DNA of 64,000 bases from Aureisphaera sp963669405 (GTDB lineage Bacteria > Bacteroidota > Bacteroidia > Flavobacteriales > Flavobacteriaceae), in assembly GCA_963669405.2 (NCBI GenBank), contig CAXXHF010000002.1, positions 62,001 through 126,000 of the forward strand, given 5' to 3'. How positions within the stretch are numbered: the stretch's first letter is position 1; every line of letters begins with the position of its first letter. The translations under genes were made by a program, and so were the position numbers. This document shows positions 1 to 8,009 of this stretch, in pieces. Below the pieces are notes generated by a model that had not been told where the DNA came from, ran no database searches, and saw nothing but the letters and a program-made list of their open reading frames with translations.

Positions 1-639
1 TCTTTCTACAATATCAGTGGGCAATAATTCTCTATAATGTCTAAGGTCTTTCCTAGAATTACTCTTAGCCCTATAGTCTGGCATAACCAAAGGGGTTTCG
101 AGTCTAAGTTTATTGGAAATACTATCTAGGGCAGCGGAAATATCTTCAAAAGCAAACACATCATCTACTACCACTTTGCCTGCTATACTATACAATGAAA
201 AGCCTTTTAGTCTTTCTAACATCCCAGCATTCGCAAAATCTTCTATGGAATCATAAGTGGATTCTGTATTTTTCCAATAATACCAAGAAACAAATTTATC
301 CCAAGGATTTCGATCAAAACAAAACTTATAATAACCGTCCCAAACCTCATCAGACACCAGATGTTTTATTTTACTTGCAGAGATATGGTTGTAAAAAGTT
401 GCTTTCTTTTGTTGCAGTATAAATTTTGCCCAATCTTTTAGTGAATATTTTGAAAAGGGAATGAAATAGTTTTGTGCTGTAGGATAGCCAAGTTCTTTCC
501 TTTTAGCTTCATCGTTCTCAGAGATTGGAGTGATGATATCATTAGGCCCACATATTTGAGAAAGTGCTATCTCTAGGGAAGTTCCAGCCGTTTTTTGGGT
601 TTTAATGAATATAAATTTATGGGTATGTGAGATGATCAT
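1..639 (-). CDS. sulfotransferase family protein (C-terminus cut by window edge)
   Basis: The frame is open from an ATG at 639 to the window edge (213 codons, no stop seen). Residues 13-21 read KTQKTAGTS, the 5'-phosphosulfate-binding loop of PAPS-dependent sulfotransferases. Residues 107-119 (CFDRNPWDKFVSW) match the 3'-phosphate-binding segment, with R110 and S118 as the expected PAP contacts. The start is 3 nt after the cysN stop, so it should be co-transcribed with the PAPS-making genes. The likely role is transfer of sulfate from PAPS to a carbohydrate or lipid; the acceptor cannot be read from the sequence. No signal peptide is visible, so it is probably cytoplasmic. Confidence 0.85.
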   Translation of the reverse strand, partial: MIISHTHKFIFIKTQKTAGTSLEIALSQICGPNDIITPISENDEAKRKELGYPTAQNYFIPFSKYSLKDWAKFILQQKKATFYNHISASKIKHLVSDEVWDGYYKFCFDRNPWDKFVSWYYWKNTESTYDSIEDFANAGMLERLKGFSLYSIAGKVVVDDVFAFEDISAALDSISNKLRLETPLVMPDYRAKSNSRKDLRHYRELLPTDIVER

Positions 640-642
640 ATC

Positions 643-1899
643 TTAGATAATCATACCGGCGGCTACGGTTTCATGAGAGGTATCGTCTATAAGTACAAAA
701 CTACCTGTAATTCGGTTATCACGGTATTCATCAATCATTAACGGTCGTGTGGTTCGTATCCTAATACGTGCAATATCGTTCATGTTGAGGTCTTTATTTT
801 CCTCATCACGACTGTATGTGTTGATATCTATTTTATACAGGACTTCCTTTATCATTGCTTTTTGCTCGTTCGAAGTATGCAAAATAGTATACTTAGCACG
901 TGGACGGGTTGGACCGTTATTTAGCCAGCAAAGCATTGCGTCAAATTCCTGACTTGGAGTAGGCTTATTGTTCGCTTTTACAATCATATCTCCACGGCTC
1001 ACATCTATATCATCTTCTAATGTTATGGAAATCGACATAGGCGCATAAGCTTCCTGAACTTCTCCTTCTATAGTATCTATTGTTTTAATACTAGAAGTAA
1101 AACCTGATGGCAAAATAACAACATTGTCGCCCGGTCTAAAAATTCCACTGGCAACACGACCTGCATAACCTCGATAATCTATAAACTCTTTGCTTTGCGG
1201 TCTTAATACTGTTTGAACTGGGAAACGAGCATCAATTTTATTTACATCGCTACTAATATGCATATGTTCTAGGGTATGTAGTAAAGGCCCGCCTTGATAC
1301 CATTCCATATTTTCGGAACGATTTACTACATTATCCCCATTAAGGGCACTAATGGGAAGAAAACGGATATCTTTGACATACAACTTAGAAGAAAACTCTT
1401 CGAATTGTGTAATGATATCTTCATAAATTTCTTGATTATAATCTACCAAGTCCATTTTATTGATACAGACAATAATGTGCGGTATCTGCAACAAAGAAGC
1501 AATGAACGCATGACGTTTAGTCTGTTCTATCACTCCGTTTCTGGCATCGATCAAAATCAAGGCAGCATTTGCCGTAGACGCTCCGGTTACCATGTTTCGG
1601 GTATATTGAATGTGCCCTGGGGTATCTGCAATGATAAACTTGCGCTTAGGAGTGGTGAAGTAACGATAAGCAACATCGATTGTGATCCCTTGTTCCCTTT
1701 CATCTCGAAGGCCATCAGTAAACAAAGCTAAATCCACTCCTTCGTGTCCCTTTCGCTTACTTGTAGATTCTACAGCTTTCAATTGATCTTCGAAAATTGC
1801 TTTGGAATCATATAACAAACGACCAATAAGTGTACTCTTTCCATCATCTACACTCCCAGCTGTAGTGAATCGTAATAATTGATTGTTATCTATCGCCAT
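643..1899 (-). CDS. cysN: sulfate adenylyltransferase subunit 1 (GTPase subunit)
   Basis: CysN is the GTPase subunit that drives ATP sulfurylase (CysDN), making adenosine 5'-phosphosulfate from ATP and sulfate. The translation-factor GTPase motifs are intact: P-loop G15-T23 (GSVDDGKST), DTPGH at 92-96 and NKMD at 147-150, followed by EF-Tu-like beta-barrel regions. At 418 aa it is a stand-alone CysN without a C-terminal APS kinase, which agrees with the separate cysC upstream. It lies 42 nt downstream of cysD on the same strand and 3 nt before a sulfotransferase gene. Confidence 0.95.
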   Translation of the reverse strand: MAIDNNQLLRFTTAGSVDDGKSTLIGRLLYDSKAIFEDQLKAVESTSKRKGHEGVDLALFTDGLRDEREQGITIDVAYRYFTTPKRKFIIADTPGHIQYTRNMVTGASTANAALILIDARNGVIEQTKRHAFIASLLQIPHIIVCINKMDLVDYNQEIYEDIITQFEEFSSKLYVKDIRFLPISALNGDNVVNRSENMEWYQGGPLLHTLEHMHISSDVNKIDARFPVQTVLRPQSKEFIDYRGYAGRVASGIFRPGDNVVILPSGFTSSIKTIDTIEGEVQEAYAPMSISITLEDDIDVSRGDMIVKANNKPTPSQEFDAMLCWLNNGPTRPRAKYTILHTSNEQKAMIKEVLYKIDINTYSRDEENKDLNMNDIARIRIRTTRPLMIDEYRDNRITGSFVLIDDTSHETVAAGMII

Positions 1900-1941
1900 T
1901 CTATTAAATTCTTAGTTGTAATTTTTTATTGAAATTCTAAT

Positions 1942-2847
1942 TTAGAAGTATCCTTGCCGCTTGCGATCTTCCATGGCCGTTTCGCTTCTTTTATCATCTG
2001 TACGGTTTCCTCTTTCAGTTTGTTTCATTGCGGAAACTTCTGCAACAATCTTTTCTAAGGTATCAGCATCACTTTCAAGACCTCCAGTGATTGTAATGTC
2101 TCCTAAGGTTCTAAATCGAATTTTTTTGGACTCTATTGCCTCATTATCTTCCATAATTAAGTGCTCGGAAACTGGAATCCAAGAATTACTTCTCCAAACT
2201 ACATCTCTTTGGTGGGCAAAATACAAGGAAGGAATATTTATATTTTCCCTTAGGATATAATTCCAAACGTCCATTTCTGTCCAGTTACTAATTGGGAAAG
2301 CACGGAAGTGTTCTCCTTCAAAGTGTTTTCCATTGAGTATGTTCCACAATTCTGGACGTTGGTTTTTGGGATCCCATTGTCCAAAATCATCCCTGTGTGA
2401 AAAGAAACGCTCTTTAGCCCTTGCTTTTTCTTCATCACGACGTCCTCCACCAATGGCACAATCTACCCTATTGATTTCTATGGCATCCAGTAACGTAGTA
2501 ATTTGCAGTGCATTTCTAGTGGCGTTTTTCCCTTTTTCTTCTGCCACTCTACCCGTATCGATAGATTCCTGAACAGATCCAACAATAAGTTGAACACCTA
2601 ACTCACTGATAAGATCATCTCGAAACTTGATCGTTTCAGGAAAATTATGACCTGTATCTACGTGCATTAAAGGAAAAGGTATCTTGGAAGGGTAAAATGC
2701 TTTTTTGGCCAAATGTGTTACCAAAATAGAATCTTTTCCTCCAGAAAAAAGAATTACAGGATTTTCAAATTGCGCCCATACTTCGCGCAAAATGTAGATC
2801 GCTTCGGACTCTAATTCATCCAGATAATTCAGATAGTACTTACTCAT
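1942..2847 (-). CDS. cysD: sulfate adenylyltransferase subunit 2
   Basis: This is the catalytic ATP pyrophosphatase subunit of ATP sulfurylase, partner of CysN. The PP-loop SGGKDS is at residues 35-40. The conserved GGGRRDEEKARAKER stretch and the C-terminal tail ending in DRKRQGYF are typical of CysD. Its 301 aa is the normal family length. The start overlaps the 3' end of cysC by 8 nt, which implies translational coupling within the PAPS operon. Confidence 0.96.
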   Translation of the reverse strand: MSKYYLNYLDELESEAIYILREVWAQFENPVILFSGGKDSILVTHLAKKAFYPSKIPFPLMHVDTGHNFPETIKFRDDLISELGVQLIVGSVQESIDTGRVAEEKGKNATRNALQITTLLDAIEINRVDCAIGGGRRDEEKARAKERFFSHRDDFGQWDPKNQRPELWNILNGKHFEGEHFRAFPISNWTEMDVWNYILRENINIPSLYFAHQRDVVWRSNSWIPVSEHLIMEDNEAIESKKIRFRTLGDITITGGLESDADTLEKIVAEVSAMKQTERGNRTDDKRSETAMEDRKRQGYF

Positions 2848-3442
2848 CGATTTTTAGTTTGTTATCTATATATGCAATTATAATATCCACCGCTTTTTTA
2901 ATAGAAACTTTGGTAGTGTCAATTTCAACATTTGGAGACTCCGGGGCTTCATAAGGAGCATTTACACCCGTAAAATCCTTTATCTCTCCAGCACGTGCCT
3001 TTGCATATAGTCCTTTAACATCTCTTCGCTCGCATTCTTCAATAGGGGTGTTCACAAAAATTTCAATGAAATTCTCTTCTCCAACTATATTCTTAATGTT
3101 TTTTCTGTCTTCTTTATAAGGAGAAACAAAAGCCGCCAAGATTACCAAACCTGCGTCTACCATTAAATTTGCCACTTCTGCAATACGTCTAATGTTTTCT
3201 TTCCGATCTTCTGGAGAAAAAGCAAGGTTGTTATTCAATCCCTTTCGAACATTATCCCCATCTAGGATATAGGTATGTATTCCCCGATGGCACAACTCTT
3301 TTTCTACAGCATTAGCAATGGTAGACTTACCAGATCCGCTCAACCCTGTAAACCAAAGCAAGAAAGAACTATGTTCTTTTATTGCACTTCGCATCTCTCG
3401 GTTAACACTAAAACTATGAGGGATTACATTTTCTTGCATCAA
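2840..3442 (-). CDS. cysC: adenylylsulfate kinase
   Basis: APS kinase phosphorylates APS at the 3'-OH to give PAPS, the sulfate donor for sulfotransferases. The Walker A motif GLSGSGKST is at residues 33-41. The ILDGDNVRKGLNNNLAFS segment and the later lid region with KDFTGV are characteristic of CysC. Length (200 aa) is normal for a free-standing enzyme. It overlaps cysD by 8 nt and the upstream DUF2061 gene by 4 nt. In a genome using sulfate only for cysteine this step can be dispensable, so its position beside a sulfotransferase gene points to sulfation. Confidence 0.96.
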   Translation of the reverse strand: MMQENVIPHSFSVNREMRSAIKEHSSFLLWFTGLSGSGKSTIANAVEKELCHRGIHTYILDGDNVRKGLNNNLAFSPEDRKENIRRIAEVANLMVDAGLVILAAFVSPYKEDRKNIKNIVGEENFIEIFVNTPIEECERRDVKGLYAKARAGEIKDFTGVNAPYEAPESPNVEIDTTKVSIKKAVDIIIAYIDNKLKIDE

Positions 3443-3900
3443 CTCTTTCCTATTATTTTATAGATATAATTTCGTATTCTTCCCAATGGCAATCGAAGCC
3501 AAAGTCGTTCGTGAAAATAGTAAAGTGCAAATTTAGTAATTAACTCGGTTAAAGCGATAAAAAGCGCAACTTCCTTAAAACTGTCCAATACGGCTCCTGA
3601 GATTACAAAAGTTATTGTGGTAGCAAGAAATCGCCAAGAAATGGATTTATAAAGAGTAGTCCTTTTAGAGACTCCCTCGTTCTTTCGGTATTTCTGCCAA
3701 ATACGTTCATGCGCATAATACACCAAAAACTTAATCAGGAACTCGGCAGTACCAATTTTAAAAGCATTTTCCAAACTACATTGACCAAACAAACAGGTTA
3801 TGAGCAATACTACTATAATAGTATCTGATGTGGCTAGAATACGCCATGAAATTCCTTTTAATAGGCTTCTTATATGTGATTCTTGTTTGTATGGACCCAT
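3439..3900 (-). CDS. DUF2061 membrane protein, tandem duplicated domain
   Basis: This 153-aa protein consists of two copies of the small DUF2061 domain, at about residues 7-70 and 80-145. Each copy begins with an S(I)SWR(F/I)LAT motif, has hydrophobic segments that could cross the membrane, and ends in an (A/F)HER(I/L)W motif. DUF2061 proteins are often found among sulfate-activation genes, but their biochemical role is unknown to me. The gene overlaps cysC by 4 nt and starts 5 nt after the cysQ stop, so it belongs to the operon. A role in sulfate supply or in organising the enzymes is conjecture. Confidence 0.85.
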   Translation of the reverse strand: MGPYKQESHIRSLLKGISWRILATSDTIIVVLLITCLFGQCSLENAFKIGTAEFLIKFLVYYAHERIWQKYRKNEGVSKRTTLYKSISWRFLATTITFVISGAVLDSFKEVALFIALTELITKFALYYFHERLWLRLPLGRIRNYIYKIIGKS

Positions 3901-3905
3901 ATGAG

Positions 3906-4691
3906 CTACGAGCTACTTACTAAGAAATAAGGATTTAGCAAGTTTTCCTTATTGTACTGAAGGGGTTTCTGTGTGGTCTGATCGATTACATTTATTCCTA
4001 CAGCTCTACATATGGCATCACCGGCAGCGGTATCCCATTCCATTGTTGGAGCAAATCTTGGATATACATGAGCATTTCCTTCAGCTACCAGACAAAATTT
4101 TAACGAACTTCCTATAGATACAATTTTCACTTCCTTTCCTAATCCTTTTATATAATTTTCTGTATCCGCATTTAAGTGAGAACGACTTCCAACCACCTTT
4201 ACGGGTATAGAAGATGCGGCAGGTAGCATTTGGGTTGCTTTATTCATTATTTCTTCGAAGGAAATATTCTCATTATCTAGTACCAATTTATTGGAACTTT
4301 TCCCAGATTCATCTGTAAAATATAGTGTTTTAGAGACAGGAACATAGATCACTCCTAAATGAGGAACTCCATCTTCTGCCAAGGCTATATTTACAGTAAA
4401 CTCTCCGTTACGTTTTATAAACTCTTTTGTCCCGTCCAATGGATCTACAATCCAGCAGGTTTTCCAATTCTTCCGCTCACTATAATCAATAAGATTGTTT
4501 TCTTCGCTAATGATTGGAAAGGGTGTTTTCTCTAAATATGAATTAATGATGTCATTGCATTTCTTATCGGCAATGGTGAGTGGAGAATTATCTCCTTTAA
4601 GTTCCACATCAAAGTCCGTAGCATAGACTTTCATTATGGCTTTCCCTCCTTCGATAGCAGCTTCAATAGCAGTTTGCAAGTGTTTGGTCAT
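3906..4691 (-). CDS. cysQ: 3'(2'),5'-bisphosphate nucleotidase
   Basis: CysQ hydrolyses PAP, the inhibitory by-product of PAPS-dependent sulfotransferases, to AMP, and can also act on PAPS. It belongs to the inositol monophosphatase fold. The metal-binding motif DPLDGT is at residues 83-88 and the second motif WDTAAGDA begins at 219. Length (261 aa) is normal. It is the first gene of the minus-strand operon and has a good TAnnTTTG box 19 nt before its ATG. Placing PAP removal first in an operon that ends in a sulfotransferase makes functional sense. Confidence 0.94.
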   Translation of the reverse strand: MTKHLQTAIEAAIEGGKAIMKVYATDFDVELKGDNSPLTIADKKCNDIINSYLEKTPFPIISEENNLIDYSERKNWKTCWIVDPLDGTKEFIKRNGEFTVNIALAEDGVPHLGVIYVPVSKTLYFTDESGKSSNKLVLDNENISFEEIMNKATQMLPAASSIPVKVVGSRSHLNADTENYIKGLGKEVKIVSIGSSLKFCLVAEGNAHVYPRFAPTMEWDTAAGDAICRAVGINVIDQTTQKPLQYNKENLLNPYFLVSSS

Positions 4692-4710
4692 ATGGGGAAT
4701 TATAAGGGAT

Positions 4711-4718
4711 CAAAGGTA
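4711..4718 (-). promoter_or_regulatory. -7 box of the cysQ-cysC-cysD-cysN-sulfotransferase operon
   Basis: The minus strand reads TACCTTTG, a perfect match to the Bacteroidota consensus TAnnTTTG, 19 nt before the cysQ ATG. No clear TTG -33 element is seen at the usual distance. A 12-bp palindrome, TATGAATTCATA (4729-4740), sits just upstream and could be an operator. Confidence 0.65.
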
Positions 4719-4761
4719 CAATAAATAGTATGAATTCATAATTATCATTACATTTATACAC

Positions 4762-5628
4762 ATGAAAAAAATACCCTACTTATTGCTGTTTGTTCTTACC
4801 TATGCGAGTTGTCAGGATTATGGAAAACTACAATTTGTCGCAGATCTTCCCGCATTGATAAAAGAGGTAAGTGGAATCGAAAAATTTTCCGATGAAAACC
4901 TTATTTGGACTATTAATGATTCTAGAAACCCTCCAGAAGTTTATGCTTATGATTTGGATAAAAACAAAATGGTACAAACCATTCGGGTAAAAAATGCTCC
5001 TAATATTGATTGGGAAGATTTAGCAACTGGACCAGATGGAACTTTATATGTGGGTAATTTTGGAAACAACCTAAGCAATCGTACCGATTTGGAAATTTAC
5101 GGCATCAAGAACCCCGGAGCATTAAGCAAGCGGCGTTACGAACCCACGGTAACTAGCTTCACTTTTGCTGATCAGTTGAAATTTCCTCCCAAGGAAAAGG
5201 ATAAGAGCTTTGACGTAGAAGCATTCTTTTATTGGAAAGAGCATTTTTACCTATTTACCCGCAATCGTGCCAAAAAGTATGATGGAACCTCAAAAATTTA
5301 CCGCCTTCCCGCCAAACCGGGAGAGCAAATTGCTGCCTTCATTGGAGAGTTTAAAACTTGTGATGACCAGAAAGACTGTGAAATCACTTCTGCGGCCATA
5401 CATCATGAAACTGGAAAAATTGCACTACTCTCCTATAACAAGGTTTGGATCATTACTGATTATACAGGTGATAACTTTGGCCACGGCTCCATAGATAAGA
5501 TAAAACTTGGGCATAGTTCACAAAAAGAAAGCATCTGTTTTAAGAATGAAAACGAAGTTTATATTGCTGACGAACGCTCTCATGGAAAGGGTGGGAATTT
5601 GTATTTATTACGCTTGAATGACGAATAG
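4762..5628 (+). CDS. secreted lipoprotein, beta-propeller-like, function unknown
   Basis: The 288-aa product starts with a lipoprotein signal peptide (hydrophobic stretch followed by YASC at about residues 14-17), so it is probably an anchored periplasmic or surface protein. The rest has repeated short motifs such as IWTINDSRNPPEVYAYD, LYVGNFGNN and VYIADERSH, which look like propeller blades of NHL or SdiA-regulated type proteins. No catalytic motif is recognised. It is divergent from the cys operon. The 3' end faces pxpC convergently with an 80-nt gap. Confidence 0.7.
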   Translation: MKKIPYLLLFVLTYASCQDYGKLQFVADLPALIKEVSGIEKFSDENLIWTINDSRNPPEVYAYDLDKNKMVQTIRVKNAPNIDWEDLATGPDGTLYVGNFGNNLSNRTDLEIYGIKNPGALSKRRYEPTVTSFTFADQLKFPPKEKDKSFDVEAFFYWKEHFYLFTRNRAKKYDGTSKIYRLPAKPGEQIAAFIGEFKTCDDQKDCEITSAAIHHETGKIALLSYNKVWIITDYTGDNFGHGSIDKIKLGHSSQKESICFKNENEVYIADERSHGKGGNLYLLRLNDE

Positions 5629-5708
5629 TAAAACGTGCTGAAGAGATCTTCAAATTGGTTAGGTTACGAATCTTAATACCTGTTGATTTTTCTATTACCG
5701 TGATGCCA

Positions 5709-6557
5709 TCAACTAAGCAACTTAAATTTAATGGTGTTAGACGCACGTTTTTGCGCTAATCTATTTATGGTATTTTCCGTTACCTGCAAAATTCGTGCAT
5801 AACCTCCCGTTGTTTGTGCATCCCTCATAAGTATTATCAATTTACCTGAAGGTGTAAGCTGTACCGTGCCAGGTTGTACCGGTGCAGTAATGATTTCTGC
5901 TAAGGACAAATGGATTTCTGTATCCAATACATAGGCCATTCTATTACTGTCAGGGCTAATAGAGAAAAATGTATTTTCTAGCTTCTTTTGATCTGATTTG
6001 TGTAATAAGTGATATTCTGGTCCTGGAAAAACACTGATCTCCTCTGAAGTGAAATGTGACCTAGGTACTTTAACCGAAGCATGTGTAACCTCAGTAAAAT
6101 CATTCTCAGATAGAACAGAAATTTGGTCTCCTTTTTTAATTTTTGCAGTTACCGTAATTCCTGGATAGAAACTATAGCTCTCCATAACCAAGCTGGAAGA
6201 AAAACCCCCTGAAATAGCCAAATAACAACGAGTTCCATATTGTTGTTTTCCAAAATGCAAAACAGTGCCTGCAGGCATAGCAATTCCTGTATTTAAGGAA
6301 ACTGGTTGATCATTAATTGTAGGGGAAAGATCAGCACCAGTAAGTGCTACATAAGCATTATTTGTGAATTGAAGTGTTGGCCCTATAAGTGTTATTTCCA
6401 ATACAGGTAAATGAGGATTGTTCCCAACCAATTGGTTCGCTAGCTTTGCAGAGTATTGGTCCATAGCACCGCTTACAGGAACTCCATATTTGCGAAACCC
6501 AAAACGTCCTAAATCTTGAATAGTAGTATACAATCCGGATGATAGTACCTTAATCAT
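5709..6557 (-). CDS. pxpC: 5-oxoprolinase subunit C (KipA/biotin-dependent carboxylase-like)
   Basis: PxpC is the allophanate hydrolase subunit 2-like part of the prokaryotic ATP-dependent 5-oxoprolinase PxpABC, which opens 5-oxoproline (pyroglutamate) to glutamate. Diagnostic N-terminal text is GLYTTIQDLGRFGFRKYGVPVSGAMDQ, with the family GAD(L)SP motif and a C-terminal RDAQTTGGYARI motif. Length is 282 aa. It overlaps pxpB by 8 nt and is the last gene of the minus-strand operon. Confidence 0.93.
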   Translation of the reverse strand: MIKVLSSGLYTTIQDLGRFGFRKYGVPVSGAMDQYSAKLANQLVGNNPHLPVLEITLIGPTLQFTNNAYVALTGADLSPTINDQPVSLNTGIAMPAGTVLHFGKQQYGTRCYLAISGGFSSSLVMESYSFYPGITVTAKIKKGDQISVLSENDFTEVTHASVKVPRSHFTSEEISVFPGPEYHLLHKSDQKKLENTFFSISPDSNRMAYVLDTEIHLSLAEIITAPVQPGTVQLTPSGKLIILMRDAQTTGGYARILQVTENTINRLAQKRASNTIKFKLLS

Positions 6558-7278
6558 GATAGGGTTCTTTTTGCAATAAGTAAATATCCTTTTCTATCAA
6601 GAAGCGTATGTGCAAAAATTCTTCCTTTGTGATAGGGTTAAATCTAACATAATCACCAGCTTCAATAATTACAGGTGGGGTTTGAGCTGGATCAAAAAAA
6701 AGCAACGGACTTCTGCCAATGATATTCCAACCACCGGGGGAATCCATCGTATAAATGCCAGTTTGCGCTCCTCCTATTCCAACAGATCCACGACTTACTC
6801 TACTCCTCGGAGTCTGTTTCCTGGGGGTGTGTAGGGTAGAATGAAGTCCTCCTAAATAGGGAAAGCCTGGTAAAAACCCAATAAAATAGGCTTTGTAGGC
6901 AGCTTTTGAATGACGCTCTATCACATCAGACACTGTTATATTATTGTATTTTGAGACTTCTTCTATATCCGGCGCATACTCCCCTTCATAACAAACGGGT
7001 ATATGAACCAAACTGATTTTTACGTTCAGTTTGGTACTTTCATACGTTTTATAGGCCATTTGCAAACGCTCTAGAAATTCATTAACATCAACTGCCTCAG
7101 CTAGGTATACTGCAAGGGATTGATAAGTTATAACTGTTTCGCGTATTGCTTCTGCAAAAGTTGTAGAAAGAAATTGATTGAAATTCACCACTTTAGAATG
7201 CACATCTTCATTGATAACAGATTCCCATGTTATCAAAAGCGTATGCGCTCCAAACTTTTGAAAAGACGGATACTTCAT
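6550..7278 (-). CDS. pxpB: 5-oxoprolinase subunit B (KipI-like)
   Basis: This is the allophanate hydrolase subunit 1-like component of 5-oxoprolinase, which pairs with PxpC. The signature HIPVCYEGEYAPDIEEV, followed by GFLPGFPYLGGL, TPR, VGIGG, TGIY and SPGGWNIIGR, is very characteristic. Length is 242 aa. It overlaps pxpA by 4 nt and pxpC by 8 nt, as expected for subunits made in fixed ratio. Bacillus homologues were first described as the KipI/KipA regulators of sporulation kinase, but here the pxpA neighbour supports the metabolic role. Confidence 0.94.
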   Translation of the reverse strand: MKYPSFQKFGAHTLLITWESVINEDVHSKVVNFNQFLSTTFAEAIRETVITYQSLAVYLAEAVDVNEFLERLQMAYKTYESTKLNVKISLVHIPVCYEGEYAPDIEEVSKYNNITVSDVIERHSKAAYKAYFIGFLPGFPYLGGLHSTLHTPRKQTPRSRVSRGSVGIGGAQTGIYTMDSPGGWNIIGRSPLLFFDPAQTPPVIIEAGDYVRFNPITKEEFLHIRFLIEKDIYLLQKEPYHD

Positions 7279-8009
7279 TGTGTCAATTGAATGGAATGAC
7301 TTTTCATCTGATCTCTTACATAGGTTAGTATCGCAACAGAATTCTCATGATCTCCATGGATGCAATAAGTTGAAGCCGTTATTTTGCGAGGTATTTCCGT
7401 AATGGTAATTACTTGTTGCCTTTCTACCATTTCTTTAAGCTGGAGCCAAGCAGCTTGCGGTTCGTCTATAACAGCGCCTATTTCACTTCTTGGAACCAAG
7501 GATAAGTCTTCCTGATACCTTCTATCAATAAACCCTTCAAATTCTAAAGGAAGCAGGTTTTCTGCTTTTTTAGCCAATACAGAATTGTAAGGAACGTATA
7601 ACTTTGGGCGCATCTTTGTAGCCATGATAGCTTCAACCACAGCATCTGCCGTGGGTGCATCCTTAGCTGCATAATTGTACAATGCTCCATGCAACTTAAT
7701 ATGGTGTACCTCTCCTCCTGCAATTTCACAGATTGCAGAAAACTGCAATAATTGATGGAAAACTGATTGTTTGAGTTCACTTTTGGTCATGGTGAGAATC
7801 TTCCTCCCGAAGTCATTTTTGTCAGGAAAAGCTGGATGTGCTCCAATCTTCACTCCGTATTTCATGGCCAATTGAATTGTGGTCTGCATACTCTCCTCAT
7901 TGCCATAGTGTCCACCACAAGCAATGTTACAAGAAGATATCAAAGGCATTATAAGAGGATCATTTCCTGTTCCTTCCCCCAAATCCGAATTAATATCTAT
8001 AGTTAACAT
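7275..8009 (-). CDS. pxpA: 5-oxoprolinase subunit A (LamB/YcsF family)
   Basis: PxpA is the LamB/YcsF-family subunit of ATP-dependent 5-oxoprolinase. The N-terminus has DINSDLGEG and the SSCNIACGGHYGN motif with the expected conserved His and Asp, followed by GAHPAFPD and HHIKLHGALYNYA. Length (244 aa) is normal. Its start codon overlaps the stop of the Nramp-like transporter gene by one base. This places the cytoplasmic enzyme and the transporter in one transcript. Confidence 0.95.
   Translation of the reverse strand: MLTIDINSDLGEGTGNDPLIMPLISSCNIACGGHYGNEESMQTTIQLAMKYGVKIGAHPAFPDKNDFGRKILTMTKSELKQSVFHQLLQFSAICEIAGGEVHHIKLHGALYNYAAKDAPTADAVVEAIMATKMRPKLYVPYNSVLAKKAENLLPLEFEGFIDRRYQEDLSLVPRSEIGAVIDEPQAAWLQLKEMVERQQVITITEIPRKITASTYCIHGDHENSVAILTYVRDQMKSHSIQLTQ

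Noticed and set aside
1294..1731. Open frame of 145 codons antisense to cysN.
   Set aside because: It lies entirely within cysN, whose GTPase motifs are intact, and shows no recognisable domain.
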